Shown: positions 53,401 to 64,000 of the stretch, in pieces
How the letters are laid out: each line of letters starts with the position of its first letter
Position numbering within the stretch: the stretch's first letter is position 1
Source of the DNA: Viola odorata
Taxonomy: Eukaryota; Streptophyta; Magnoliopsida; Malpighiales; Violaceae
Length of the DNA: 64,000 nt
Direction of reading: 5' to 3'
Assembly: GCA_963691705.1 (NCBI GenBank)
Contig: OY829541.1
Location: forward strand, 34,236,719 to 34,300,718
Notes under the pieces: model-generated
Seen by the model: the letters and a program-made list of their open reading frames with translations, nothing else
The model's database searches: none
What the model was told of the DNA's origin: nothing
Position numbers and translations under genes: made by a program

Positions 53401-56099
53401 AAGAACGTTGATGGCTTTGGTCGAACGCCTTGTGGAAATACATATTGGTGTTCCGGACTTAGTGTGTCCGATCTTTTCTTATATGATTTAATTGCTTGGG
53501 TTACTTCTAGGAATGCACCGGCTCAGGCTCGACTTTTGACATCGTCCTCGGGGAAAAACATTGCTTCACCTTTCGAAGGGATGGGAAACTCCTTTGATGA
53601 GGGTTTGCGACTGTTGTGGTGGATCCAGAAAATGAAGTCCATGCACCACATTTCGGAGAATGCTCTTTTGAAGATTTAGAGCTTGTGTTGGGCCTTTGCA
53701 TAGATCAACGTCACAATGACAGACTTTGAATGATGCCCATTTAGTACGTGCCATGATCAAGGTACGAGGTGGACAAATGAGATGGCTTCTTCGAAGGTTC
53801 CCTCATCCGATTTGCTTGCCCCCAGGCATAGAGGATTGAAAATGTAATGCAGTGTCAACGACTCAAGGCCTTCTGATTCTGCTCATGATGATTTTTTGAC
53901 ACTCACGATCTTGTTTGGCACTGAAGTTTCAACTTGATGGCACCTTCTTAGGTGATGATCATGACGAGATCAACATGCTATCTTGAGGCTTCTGCTCGTT
54001 TGGTCGACGTTGGACTTTTGCTGGATATTTCTTCTTAGAATCATGATGGCTGAGGAGATGGCAACCCTTTTGAACCACCAGGCTGGTGAGCTTGACTAAG
54101 ATACAAAGGGAAGCTTTTATTCATTCCCCATAGTGATGGTGAAGAGAAAGTCATTCGATCAATGGGTGATAGTCATCCCTGAGAAGCTACCCACTCCTGA
54201 AAGGATTAATACCCGTTCGATCATGATCAACTGTTTGGAGATCAAATTCGACACATGAATGATTTAACCATGATCGAATTTGAGTCCGTAGTTTGGAGTA
54301 TGGCGGGGCGTGAATGTCTTTATGCCACAGAACAGGACTGATTTAAGCATGTTGATCGGGATGCTAGGGGAACATCCATTCGTCATGTTTCTGTAACGTC
54401 AAAGGTCCTGCTTGTAAAAGGTACCTAACGACGGTAGTGTCTTGATGGTGGAATTTTCCGAGGAGGCGGATGGAGAGAAAAGCTCCAGTAACTTACACCC
54501 CCGAACAAACTTGTTAGCGCGGAATAGGATTGGCGACTTTGATCCCACATCTTTTGTAAACTGGATAATAGTATTGCTATAGCCAATCGCAGCATTTCGA
54601 ATGAATGACCATTAATTTCTTGACTAGTGTTCTGAGCTTAGACAGTTTTCTGGATAATCAGATGATAACTCCTTGCTCGGGATTGCATGCGCAGTCTTCT
54701 CATGTGGATTCAGCCTTTGAAATAGCTAAATCGCTTCTGGACTTGGTTAGATTGCCAAGGAAAGATGAGTTCAGAATGAATCTTGAGACTGGTTGTTTGC
54801 AGATGCAAAATATTATGTAAAGAAGCCAACTCATTGCAGTGACCATTTTAAAATCTTTCCAGATTCGCTCTTTGACTGCTCTGGACGAGGAGACATCCTT
54901 TGCGTTGGGGACGACTGATTGCTGATGTGATTTGTTCATGAAGTATGGCTTGAACATAATCCGGCCCACATATTAGGGGCATGATCTCCATCGTACGGTC
55001 ATGGTGCCTATACATAGAGAGATCTTGTAGAGAATGATTGTGGTGATCAAATTCAAAACATGAAAAATTTGACCATGTTTGAATTTGAATTTACAGTTGG
55101 GGGCTATGTAGGGCGTAAATATCATTGAAGCTCAGAGTCGGAATGCATTAAGTATGTGGATTGGGGTCCCTACATCTATCATTGTTATGTTTCTTCACCA
55201 AAATGAAGAATTATTGGCGAAGGGCATTTGGTGACAGCAAAGGTCTTCTCTTTTCCTTAACGGGCTCTTTGTGGCAAATTACCGATCCCTATGCCTTGGC
55301 CTCGGTAAAAATGTGTTCAACCTTTGATGCTCTCTGACGCCTTCTTCTGGTCGTCATTTCAACTGCTTGCCCCCCAGTTCATTGCACCTGAAATAAAAGG
55401 GGGAATTAAATAGTAAATCTGGAGGGAAGGATATCCCAAAATTTAAAAATTAAAACTGACAAAAATTGAAATATTTGAGAAGAACACGTGGGTTACCTCC
55501 CACAGAGCGCCTTTGTTTATAATCGTAGGCACGACTGATACACAAAAATATCGGAAATATTCTTGCTAAAGGAATAAGCTGAATGGGTCCATCGTGGGCC
55601 TGGAGAGCGTTTATTCAAGAGTTGTAGGGTCTTTCGGCTAACCCTTCGGAAGAGATGCATCCGCTCTTGGTCAAATGATTGGCATTTCCTTCAAGGGCGA
55701 AACAGTTTCCTTTTGTGTGGCTCTGAGCTTCAGCATGGTACTCGCATCTTACATTAAGATCATACTATTTTGAATAAGGAGGTCGTATAGGTTGGAGTGG
55801 GCGCGATTTGCTCCGCTACCCATAGATGCTTGTAAATCTCTCCCAAAGGAAAGGGAAGAGGTGGCTCCCGGTTCTTATGGTTATTTGGTGGGTTTTGTGG
55901 GTTGCGGTTGAGGCGATGGAAAAAGGTTGCCTGCATCCTGGTCGGTGGGTGGCAAAGCTGATATCTTCTTTCATAATAGGCGATCTCTTGGGTGTTTCCT
56001 TCGGCGTGGAAATAATGATCCTTCTGGATTTGATTCCTCGTTCCTCTCTTTCTGCCACTAGGACCATGTCAGGGAAACTGGTGGACGGATGGGAAATAA
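50490..56099 (-). other. Decayed interior of the LARD-like element
   Basis: No intact gene on either strand. A T-rich low-complexity stretch at 51700-51805 makes a Lys-rich pseudo-ORF on the minus strand. Paired degenerate repeats lie at 53260-53350 (GCGCTGCTGCCCAC.GGGATGTTGGTGCTGAA twice) and at 54240-54420 versus 55040-55250. 55280-55540 resembles 57030-57195 (CCCTATGCCTTG ... GCTTGCCCC ... TGTTTATA.TCGTAGGC). Confidence 0.5.
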
Positions 56100-56800
56100 G
56101 ATGAGTGTTGTAAGGAGCTTGGAAGGCGCTTGCAGGAAATGAATTCTTTGTCGCTCAAAGGAGGAGAGATTCCAGCGGCTAACTCTCTCCCTTTCAGAGC
56201 ATAAGCGGTCACCGATTCATCGGTCCTCTTCTCCAGGTTATGATCTTGATCTTATCTAGCCCCATGTACCCAGTCAAGGAGTGCTTGACCAGACTTTCCA
56301 ATCTCAGTGTACTTCTCAAATTCTGAAATCTTAAATTTTTGAGGTATGGTAATCCCTGGTACCATACACATATTTGCAGGAACTGTTGGGTCGAAGGGAA
56401 CCCTCATTCCCTTCTAACAGATTCAACCTGTCGATACCTGGCCCTTCTGTTTTATTGGTGCCAAAACCAGTAGCTGATGAATACCCGAAGGATGCATGTG
56501 GTTGTATTTGATTGCCCCCAGGAGCTTAGAAAAATATTGGGGTTCTGAGTAGATCTTCTGCTTGCCAAGATTAAGAGTGGGTTCAGCCAGCGAAGGATTA
56601 AGAGGTGCGCCATCTGGAGTGTTTGCACTTTGTCTGATCACAGTGCTTGAGGTGAGCGTGGAACTACCGGAAGGATCCTGCCGCTGCCATAGAATTCCTT
56701 GTCTTGTTCTTTTTTGCTGGTGTGGTGCTTTCCATGGCTACTTGAATATATTCTTCGAGTTTCTCCACCCTTGCTTCTAATGCCTGAACCTTTTCGACCA
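56100..56800 (-). pseudogene. gag: Remnant of an Ogre/Tat-type gag
   Basis: On the minus strand an N-terminal piece (LEARVEKLEEYIQVAMES, about 56785-56720) is followed by MCMVPGITIPQKFKISEFEK (about 56370-56310), which resembles the conserved start of the capsid region of Ogre/Tat gag. Then, after a deletion and frameshifts, comes a piece with DESVTAYALKGRELAAGISP (about 56225-56165). A typical gag would have far more sequence between the second and third blocks. It is not translatable as it stands. Confidence 0.6.
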
Positions 56801-57195
56801 TCTTTCCTATTTAAAGTCTAGTTATAGGGACCTTTGGGGAGCCATTTTGCTTTTCAGGAGCTATTTTTAACCTAAAAACAAATGAAAGGAAATAATCATG
56901 AGTCTTAGCCGTGATATGTATGTGAAATGGTATCCCGAGGTCTCCGTGCTGCGAGAGAAAGAGAGGGGGGCTCCTGATGATCTAGAGGTAAGGGTCGGAT
57001 GGACGTAGAGAACTTTTTGTTGCGAATTTCCGCTCCCTATGCCTTGCCCCCTGGTGAAAATGTGGTTGATTATTGATTTTTTCTGGTCATGATTCACCTG
57101 CTTGCCCCTCGGTTCACGAGTTTCAGTGTTCATGTGGGCTGCCTCCCACGAAACGCCCTTGTTTATAGTCGTAGGCTCGACTATTGTGCGAAGCT

Positions 57196-57878
57196 TTCTT
57201 TCATATCCTTTTTCTGCAAGTAGGAAAGAAAAGAAACTAATCAGTAGCATCTAGATCTTGAATGGATGGAAAATTTAGATAAAAATTTAATAGATTAGAG
57301 GAGTAAAATGTGGAAAATAATGGCAATAATAAAAATATAAAAGTGCAAGGATGGAAAATTACGATAATAACGAAGCAAAATTGCAATAACGCATATTATT
57401 ATGATGCATATGCTGGGGTGACATCTACTAATTCTAACTGGCTGGAAGGTTCCCAGATGATACCATAAAAATGGTCCCTTAGTAAATGGATGATTGCCTG
57501 TCGAACCATCAAAAGTTCTAGGCGCTTACCCATTTAGGGGTTTGAGTCCGAGTTCGGGGTTCATGAAAACTACCCGGGACACGTGCCCCAGGGCCTCACT
57601 AGTACCCACCTATTTCTATTTGGAAAAAGGCCCGACGATAGGGCATTATGCATGAAATGCATATGAATTACAGTTTATCAAAGCAATTAACAAATCATGT
57701 GAACAATTTATTAACAAATAAATACATAAAAAAAATAATCACGTATAAAGAATCATGTGACAATACAACAATTTATCATATTAATAAAAAATAATAATTA
57801 ATCATGTGCAAAAATCAAATTCAACAATTTATTGAAAAACAAACACCTCAAAAAAAATCCGGCTTCGACCCTGCTAAG
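57196..57878 (-). other. 5' leader of the LARD-like element
   Basis: Between the gag remnant and the primer-binding site; AT-rich, no coding frame seen. Confidence 0.5.
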
Positions 57879-57896
57879 TCCCCAGCGGAGTCGCCA
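57879..57896 (-). promoter_or_regulatory. Primer-binding site of the LARD-like element
   Basis: On the minus strand TGGCGACTCCGCTGGGGA, 3 bp inside the 5' LTR end. It has the form of plant TGGCGACTC-type sites; I do not assign the tRNA. Confidence 0.85.
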
Positions 57897-57899
57897 AAC

Positions 57900-59721
57900 T
57901 GTCGCACCCCCTTTTTGGATTTTATCCTAATGCGATGAGGGTTTGGGACAAGATGTGAGACGAAATTGGACTCATCTCACATAATGTATATGAAGTCGCC
58001 ACCCTAATTTGTTTCTAGGTTTAGGGAACCTAAAGTCATGGTATAAAAATAAAAACTAAGGCAAAAAGGGTCTGAACCCGAGAACAGCGGTTCGGGGTCG
58101 TATTATGGACTCGGGAAGGTGTTAGGCACCCGAGTCTCATCCTAAACAGGTTATCGGAGAAAGAGGTGTTTAATCATGTTTGTAAAATATAAAAAATTCC
58201 TAATTTAATGATCATACCCAATGGATTAAATTAAATTTTAATAATTTTAAATATCATGCATACGAATATATATGCGAAAAGCGTGAAATAAATAAAAGGG
58301 TAAGAAACGGTTAATTGTGAAGGGTAGGGGCGATTTACCCCTTTTTGATTGAGTTTATTGGCGTACTTGTGAAAGGCATTGATTGATTTGCTCTACAAAG
58401 TCGAGATTATTAGTTTGGGGAAAATGATAATCGGAAAACAGATAAATATTTAATAACTTATTGTGAGTGAAATAATTAATTAAATGCGAGTGGAATAATT
58501 ATTTAGGTATTTGTGGGCATGCAAAAATAATTAGTTAAATACTACGAGTATTCAAATAATTGGCATCAAAATTATTGTACGCACACAAGTGAAACAATTA
58601 TTTTTGGCGATTATACGCATACAGAATAATTAAACAATGCAAAAGCATACGAAACTAATAATTAAACATGCAAGCATGCGAAAATAAATAAACAGTACAA
58701 GTGCGAAAATAAATAAATAGGCAAGCATACGAAAATTAAATAAACAGTGTAAGCATACAAAAATAAATAAACCTGCAAGCATACGAGAATTAAATAAACA
58801 TGCAAGCATACGAAAATTAAATAAACATGCAAGCATACGAAAATAATAATTAAACATGCGAGCATACGGAAATAATAATTAGACATGCGAGCATACCGAA
58901 ATAAATAAGCATGCAAACGTGCGAAAATAAATAACCGGTGCAAGCATACGAAAATAAATAAATAGTACAGGCATTGAAAAACGCTACGAAAAATAAATGC
59001 GATGGCCCAAAATAAATTGGACTAGGCCCACTGCCTAGAAATTGGACCCATTCTCCTGCTTGGGCCAAGGCCCATGATAGCCATCTTTCTTTCCATTTGG
59101 GCTTGGCATAGGCCAAGCCCATGATCAATTAAAATGAACGCACTGTTCATTATCTCCTTCCCTTCCCTTCGTCCGCTCCATTAACAAAAACAGCAAGCAA
59201 CACAGTGGCACGACGGGAAACAGCGACGTGACAGGCAACGACGGCGTGACAGCTGTGGCGGCGCACGGCAGGGGAAGTGACGGCGCGGCAGTGGCAGAGT
59301 GGAAGAGCGCGACGGGCTGAGCAACTCGGCAACGGAGCAGTCCGGCAGCGCAGCGGTGACTTCGGTGAGACAGCGGCGAGGTGAGTTACTCGGCAACGGA
59401 GTCGTACAGCCGTGGCAGCATCTCAGCGGCAGGGCAGCAGCTCAGCGGGGCCAAGGCAGCAGTCCAGCAGCGGCGAACGGTGGCGACGAGCAGCAGCTCC
59501 CTCTTCCTCTCCTCGACACCAAACAGCAGGCAAAAGCAAGGGAAAAAAACAGAACAAAAATCAGGGAGAGTAGAGCAAGCAAAGGTAATTAAATGAGAAG
59601 ACTAAAAGGGAAGAGTTGCCTTGGTTTGTTGCTTCTGCCGAGAGAGAGGAAGAGAGAGTGTGTTGTGTCAATTGTGTGTGTGTTGGCTGTGTTGGTTTGC
59701 CTGATATTTTAGAGGGTTAAG
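57900..59721 (-). repeat. 5' LTR of the LARD-like element, interrupted at 59721
   Basis: Matches the first 1.83 kb of 45683-48227 up to GATATTTTAGAGGGTTAAG, then a new LTR starts. The missing 0.7 kb should resume after the copia element, beyond the window. Confidence 0.9.
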
Positions 59722-60272
59722 TGTTGGATTTTGGACAACAGGACTAGTGCGTTAGTACCGTTTGTACACGTTAGGGACATATGGACGCATATGTTATTTG
59801 TGTACCGTCATATAATATATTGTTAACATAAGGTTAATTGGACCAATTCGATGATCTAATAAAGTTAAGGGGTCCAATCGTCTAATTGAAATAGTGTGTG
59901 GGGGTTAATACGGTTATTGTGCAGATTCCGGATTATTTCCGAATTGTTGATGGACCGATTCGGAATTAATGAAAAACTCTAAGGACGGAATTGATCCCTG
60001 GTGGAATTGCTATTAATTAATTCCTCAGTTCCTTATTAAGAAAAGAAACAGGAGGAACGAAGGTTAAGGTAGAGAAGAAGCATAAGGTTTACAGCTTCTT
60101 TGGTTCTCCATCCAACCCCATAGCAATCATTCACCAGAAGATCAAGTTTCCGGATTTCCACATCAGATCATGGCATCATTATCAGGTACGCTTCCGCTGC
60201 TCCCGATCTAATTCATGTAATAACTGAGATTGATTCGTTCCTTGGGATGTAATCTCCCATACGGTTCCAACA
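59722..60272 (+). repeat. 5' LTR of the copia element (551 bp)
   Basis: Starts TGTTGGATTTTGGACAACAG and ends ACGGTTCCAACA, 2 bp before the primer-binding site. The end is inferred from the TG...CA rule and the primer site, because the other LTR is outside the window. Contains an ATG at 60170. Confidence 0.8.
60170..60185 (+). other. Possible short coding exon within the LTR
   Basis: ATGGCATCATTATCAG followed by GTACGC, a usable donor. The only strong acceptor before gag (GTTCTTTCAG, ending at 61450) joins it so that G plus AT makes a codon, and the gag ATG at 61453 falls in frame. A 1265-bp intron (60186-61450) would remove the LTR end, primer site and leader. Unproven. Confidence 0.45.
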
Positions 60273-60274
60273 AG

Positions 60275-60287
60275 TGGTAGCGGAGTC
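60275..60287 (+). promoter_or_regulatory. Primer-binding site of the copia element
   Basis: TGGTAGCGGAGTC directly after the LTR and the dinucleotide AG. It resembles the usual copia TGGTATCAGAGC (initiator Met tRNA) with changes. Confidence 0.65.
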
Positions 60288-60589
60288 AATCAATTTTGGT
60301 TATGCATGGATTGTGAGTTTATGATGCATGATTTGAAAGATTGGAAATTTTGGGATTTTTCTGGGAATTTGCTTGAATCCCTGCGATTGCCAATTTTGAT
60401 TGATTAATTGATTTGGGAATTGATTGATTAATTGATTTTGGGAATTGATTTCAATTCTCTGTTGTTGATTAATTGAATTTTGGGGGGATTGAATTTTGGG
60501 GTTGGTTTCTGCAATTTTTGTTTCCTGTTTCCCGTTTGGTTTTGGGAAGAAGGAAAGTGAATAGTGATTTGTGAATAGTAGTGATCATG

Positions 60590-60910
60590 AATAGTGGTGA
60601 TTTGTGAATAGTGTATACTGTTGGGGTACGTATTTGTATACTCTCTGGATACGTATTTGTATACTGTTGGGATACGTATTTGTATACTATTTGGGATACG
60701 TATTTGTATACTATTTGGGATACGTATTAGTATACTATTTGAATATGTACTGACACTATTTGTGGGTACTGTTCACGGGCACTATTTATGGGTACTATTC
60801 ACGGCTACTATTCACGTCACTATTTGGGTACTATTTGAGTACTATTCAGGGGTACCATTTGGAGTACTATTTGGGTACTGTTCATCAGTACTGGTTCGGG
60901 CCGGACTTAA
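60590..60910 (+). repeat. Tandem repeats in the copia leader
   Basis: GGGATACGTATTTGTATACT repeats about five times with a period near 24 (60625-60745), preceded by GTGAATAGTG-type units and followed by TACTATTCACGGG/TACTATTTGGG units. The first set carries two palindromes per unit, TACGTA and GTATAC. Confidence 0.85.
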
Positions 60911-61452
60911 AGTTACTTCGATTATTTGAACATGAACATCATAAGGTTTAAGATGTTCGTCGGGTTCAAATAATTGATTTATATAAAGGAAAGCAGAATA
61001 ACACTAAGGAAGCTTTTAAGCTTAGCTTGTTTTATTTTACTCGGTTAATGGAAGTAGTAAAGTCACAAAAGTGACCTCTGCCACGGACATTACCGGGTTG
61101 GATATTTCAAGTGTAGTATTCATAATTTCATGCGGATAGTTGTCGGCCCAAAGGAAGGGAACTATTTGGCAGAAATTATAAATACGGTAGTGATGAATTA
61201 AGGTTTATAGCTATCAAGAGATTTATTGCGAATATTTGATCGGCCCAAAGGAAGGTTAAATATTTGGCTAAATCAAGCTATAAAATTCACACTATGACAG
61301 GTTAATTAACTGTGAGTTGTGTTTTCAGTCCAAAGATTGGACACAATGTCATATAATTAATCTTCTGATTTATTCAGTGTGTTATTCATTAAGGTTATTG
61401 CTTTCATAAAGTTTATTAAAGTGAGCTGATTAAATGCTGTGTTCTTTCAGAT

Positions 61453-62190
61453 ATGAACTCAGCGAGCTCGGTATCTGCCAACTTGAACAGTGTGCCAATG
61501 TTATCTTCTAGTAACTTCAAGTTATGGAAGAGAAAGATAGAGACAGCACTGTGTTGTATGAATAAGGATTTGGCACTCTGTAAGGATTGTCCTACGGTAC
61601 CAGACCCCGAAAGTCCTGATAAGGGAATCCAGGCTTTTGAGGACTGGCAACAATCAAATAGAGCTTGTCGTTTGGTCATACTCAGTGCTGTCCCTATGTC
61701 CATGCAGAGTTCACTGGAAAAGGAACAAAGTGCCAGTAAGATCTTAGAGATCTTAGCTAGTCGCTATACCCATACAGAGAAGGCTGAGATTAGCGATACC
61801 ATTCGCAAATTCTCGACCATAAAGTTCAGGGGTGATAGTGACATAAGGGAGCATGTTCAAGAAATTGTCAATCTGTCTGAGAAGTTGAAAGCACTTAAAG
61901 TTGGTTTGCCTGATGATTATCTGGTACATCATGTGCTTACTTCACTTCCACCTCAGTACAGTCAATTTGAGGTGAGTTACAATTGTCAAGAAAAGAAATG
62001 GACAATTGATCAGCTTACGGTTCAGCTGGTTCAGGAACAGGACAGATTGAAACATGTTTCATTGGACAGTGCTCATCTGGCAACTGCCTCTTCATCCAGT
62101 TTTAAGAAGAGGAAAGGCAAAGAGACTGCAGGGTCTGGTTCTCAGAAAAAAAAAAACATAAGGGCTCAAATACTGAGCATAAGGGAATAA
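61453..62190 (+). CDS. gag: copia gag (245 aa in this frame)
   Basis: Capsid protein of the UBN2 type: [16 protein letters not shown] at about residue 22 and then the helical core ([52 protein letters not shown]). A basic segment (FKKRKGKE) ends at the homopolymer A11 (62146-62156). The true nucleocapsid knuckle is in the -1 frame, after the tract, so this frame's last dozen residues are probably not the normal ones. Start: ATG at 61453, with a possible five-codon extension from the LTR exon at 60170. Confidence 0.9.
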   Translation: MNSASSVSANLNSVPMLSSSNFKLWKRKIETALCCMNKDLALCKDCPTVPDPESPDKGIQAFEDWQQSNRACRLVILSAVPMSMQSSLEKEQSASKILEILASRYTHTEKAEISDTIRKFSTIKFRGDSDIREHVQEIVNLSEKLKALKVGLPDDYLVHHVLTSLPPQYSQFEVSYNCQEKKWTIDQLTVQLVQEQDRLKHVSLDSAHLATASSSSFKKRKGKETAGSGSQKKKNIRAQILSIRE

Positions 62191-64000
62191 AATGTTTTTT
62201 CTGTAATAAGGCAGGCCACTTAAAGAAGGACTGCGCTAAGTATAAAGCTTGGCGTATAAAGAAAGGTATGTCCTTGTCTCTTGTTAATACAGAATCCCTT
62301 CTTGTTTCTGTGGCTAAGAACACTTGGTGGTTAGATACAGGAACCACTAAACACATAAGTGTTTCTTTGCAGGGCTGCAGAGCGAACCGGAGGCCCATGG
62401 AAAGTGAGAGGTTTCTCTATATGGGTGCAGGTGATCCGGTATCGGTTGAGGGTATCGCTACTTTCGGGATAATCCTATGTATTGGTTATATATTAGAGTT
62501 AACAGAGACTTTGTATGTACCGTCTTTTAGACGGAATCTGATTTCTGTTTCCTTGTTGGATAAAGAAGGTTATGATATCAGATTCGGAAATCATAAAAGT
62601 CTCATTCATTTTAACTCTACTTTGGTTGGAACCAGTGCATTGATTGATTCTGATAACTTGTATTTATTGCATACGGTTGATAGCAATAATGAATGTTATG
62701 TTAGCGAGTCCAGAGGGATTAAACGTAAATTGCCAACTGAGGATTCATTCAGGTTATGGCACAGACGGTTAGGTCATATCTCTGCAAGGAGAATAGACCG
62801 ACTTGTGTCAGATGGAATTCTCGAAGCACTGGATCATACAGACCAACAGGTTTGTGTTGAGTGCATAAAGGGCAAAACTACAGACAAGAGGAGGTTTGAG
62901 GCCGAGAGATGTACAGAAACTCTAAAACTGATACATACAGACATTTGTGGTCCATTCCCTACGGCATCCTGGAATGGTCAACGATGTTTTATCAGTTTTA
63001 TAGATGATTTCTCTCGATATGGATATCTATACCTTTTAAAGGAAAAGTCTGAGGCATTAGACGCTTTCAAGTCTTTTAAGGCCGAAGTTGAAAATCAACT
63101 CGGAAAGACTATTAAAGCTGTCAGATCAGATCGTGGTGGTGAATACTACGGTCGATATGATGGATCAAGTGAACAGCGTCCTGGGCCATTCGCTCAGTTC
63201 CTTGATGAGTGTGGGATAGTTCCACAGTACACCATGCCGGGGTCTCCGACCATGAATGGTGTAGCTGAAAGGAGGAACCGTACCCTTAAGGATATGGTGA
63301 GGAGTATGATTGCCAATACTACCTTACCTATGTCACTCTGGGGAGATGCCTTGAAAACTGCAGTCTACATTCTCAATAGGGTACCAACTAAAGTGACTAA
63401 CAGAACCCCATATGAGGTATGGACTGGCCGAAAGCCTGTCTTAAGGCACCTAAAGGTTTGGGGATGTCCAGCTGAGGCAAGGCCTTATAGGCCTGATGAA
63501 AGAAAACTGGACCTAAGGACTGTTAGTTGTTATTTTGTTGGATATCCGGAGAGGTCAAGGGGGTATAAGTTTTACAACCCTACTACCAGAACATTTTTTG
63601 AGACGGGAAATGCTCGGTTCTTTGAGGATATTGAGTTTGGAGGGGAACATAGACGTTCAGATGTCAGTTTTGAGGAAGATTCAGTTATACTTTCTCATGC
63701 GGTTCCTGAGGGTCAGGATGAGCTCAATGTTCATATTCCTGTTTTTGTTCCTCAGCAGGCAAGAAACGACATCATTAATCTTCCTACAGGACAAGATCCA
63801 CAAGTTATACTTGAGGATCATCAAGAAGTCCATCAGGATCAAACTCAACACCCTCAGATGGTTGAGAACCAAGGAAATATGCCACTCAGGAGGTCCACTA
63901 GAGTGAAAAGTAATGCGATTCCGGATGATTATATTGTATTTCTTCAAGAACATGAGGATACTATTGACTCTTTGGAGGATGACCCGTTCACCTTCAAAGA
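62157..64000 (+). CDS. pol: copia pol, partial: zinc knuckle, protease, integrase (open to the edge)
   Basis: Open without a stop for 614 codons in the frame one base behind gag. CCHC knuckle [14 protein letters not shown] at 62193-62234; protease [10 protein letters not shown] with Asp at 62334; pre-integrase zinc region ([17 protein letters not shown]); integrase Asp 62940 (HTDICGP), Asp 63129 (SDRGGEYY) and Glu 63267 (GVAERRN), with normal downstream integrase sequence ([13 protein letters not shown]). The final part before the edge is the acidic linker ahead of RT; RT and RNase H lie outside. All catalytic residues are present, so this element may be active apart from the gag/pol phase change. 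Confidence 0.9.

Larger units (their letters stand above)
45683..64000 (-). mobile_element. Large mostly non-coding retrotransposon (LARD-like), itself interrupted
   Basis: 3' LTR 45683-48227, internal region 48228-57899, 5' LTR from 57900, broken by a copia insertion at 59722 and continuing beyond the window. A polypurine tract and a primer-binding site in the right places fix the minus orientation. The only coding trace I can name is a decayed gag of the Ogre/Tat type at about 56100-56800. The left end duplicates GGTAC (45678-45682) if standard; the other copy is outside the window. Confidence 0.85.
59722..64000 (+). mobile_element. Ty1/copia retrotransposon, 5' part
   Basis: 5' LTR 59722-60272, primer-binding site, a leader of about 1.2 kb, gag 61453-62190 and pol from 62157 to the window edge in the order zinc knuckle, protease, integrase, which is the copia order. 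The body continues outside. It is inserted in the LTR of the LARD-like element. The left target duplication is presumably TTAAG (59717-59721). Confidence 0.92.

Overview
The window is plant nuclear DNA, probably from a eudicot. It has introns with GT/AG borders, a plant-type F-box gene and plant lineages of LTR retrotransposons (Tat-like and Athila-like Ty3/gypsy, and Ty1/copia). It also has an L1-type LINE, hAT, MULE, PIF/Harbinger and Stowaway-like elements, and long AT-rich spacers. Nothing looks bacterial or organellar. Host genes are few: an F-box gene (22720-23880, minus) and two exons of an unrecognised minus-strand gene (21530-21617 and 654-917). The rest is mostly transposons inserted into transposons.

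Left block (1-24.6 kb). The two host exons are phase-compatible and are separated by an intron of about 20.6 kb. That intron holds a MULE-like transposon (1082-20985; 10-bp target duplication at 1072-1081 and 20986-20995). The MULE carries what looks like a captured gene exon (3274-3391), a nested hAT-like element (1275-2594; 8-bp duplication), and a complete 16.9-kb Tat-lineage gypsy element (3578-20490; two 571-bp LTRs; duplication gtaat). The Tat-like element has a sense gag-pol frame with seven in-frame stops and no frameshift, then a six-copy minisatellite, then four antisense genes between pol and the 3' LTR. One antisense gene is broken by a 1707-bp tandem duplication.

Middle block (24.6-43.6 kb). 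An L1-type LINE has an ORF1 remnant and an ORF2 with ten in-frame stops. Its RNase H region is split by a young 7.2-kb Athila-like gag-protease element on the minus strand (29882-37085; two 1543-bp LTRs; duplication gcgat). That element lacks reverse transcriptase and integrase. It carries eight copies of an 18-bp palindrome, six of them independent, in coding and non-coding parts. Beyond it lie an hAT remnant with a LINE fragment, a MULE-type MITE with a 9-bp duplication, a 1.85-kb fold-back structure with a PIF/Harbinger element in its loop, and a Stowaway-like MITE.

Right block (43.6-64 kb) is a three-level nest that runs off the window. Tandem LTRs and a gag-like ORF (43653-45682) are interrupted by a large, mostly non-coding retrotransposon on the minus strand (LTRs 45683-48227 and 57900 onward), which carries 54-bp and about 36-bp tandem arrays and a decayed Ogre/Tat-type gag. 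The second LTR of that element is interrupted by a Ty1/copia element starting at 59722. The copia gag and pol are open but are separated by an 11-A tract that requires a -1 shift. An ATG exon inside its LTR could splice in frame to gag. The pol frame is open to the window edge.

The most unusual signals are the recurrent palindrome, the possible LTR-to-gag splice with the A11 shift site in the copia element, the antisense gene block with its tandem duplication, and the 54-bp array whose hairpin is retained in diverged flanking units.
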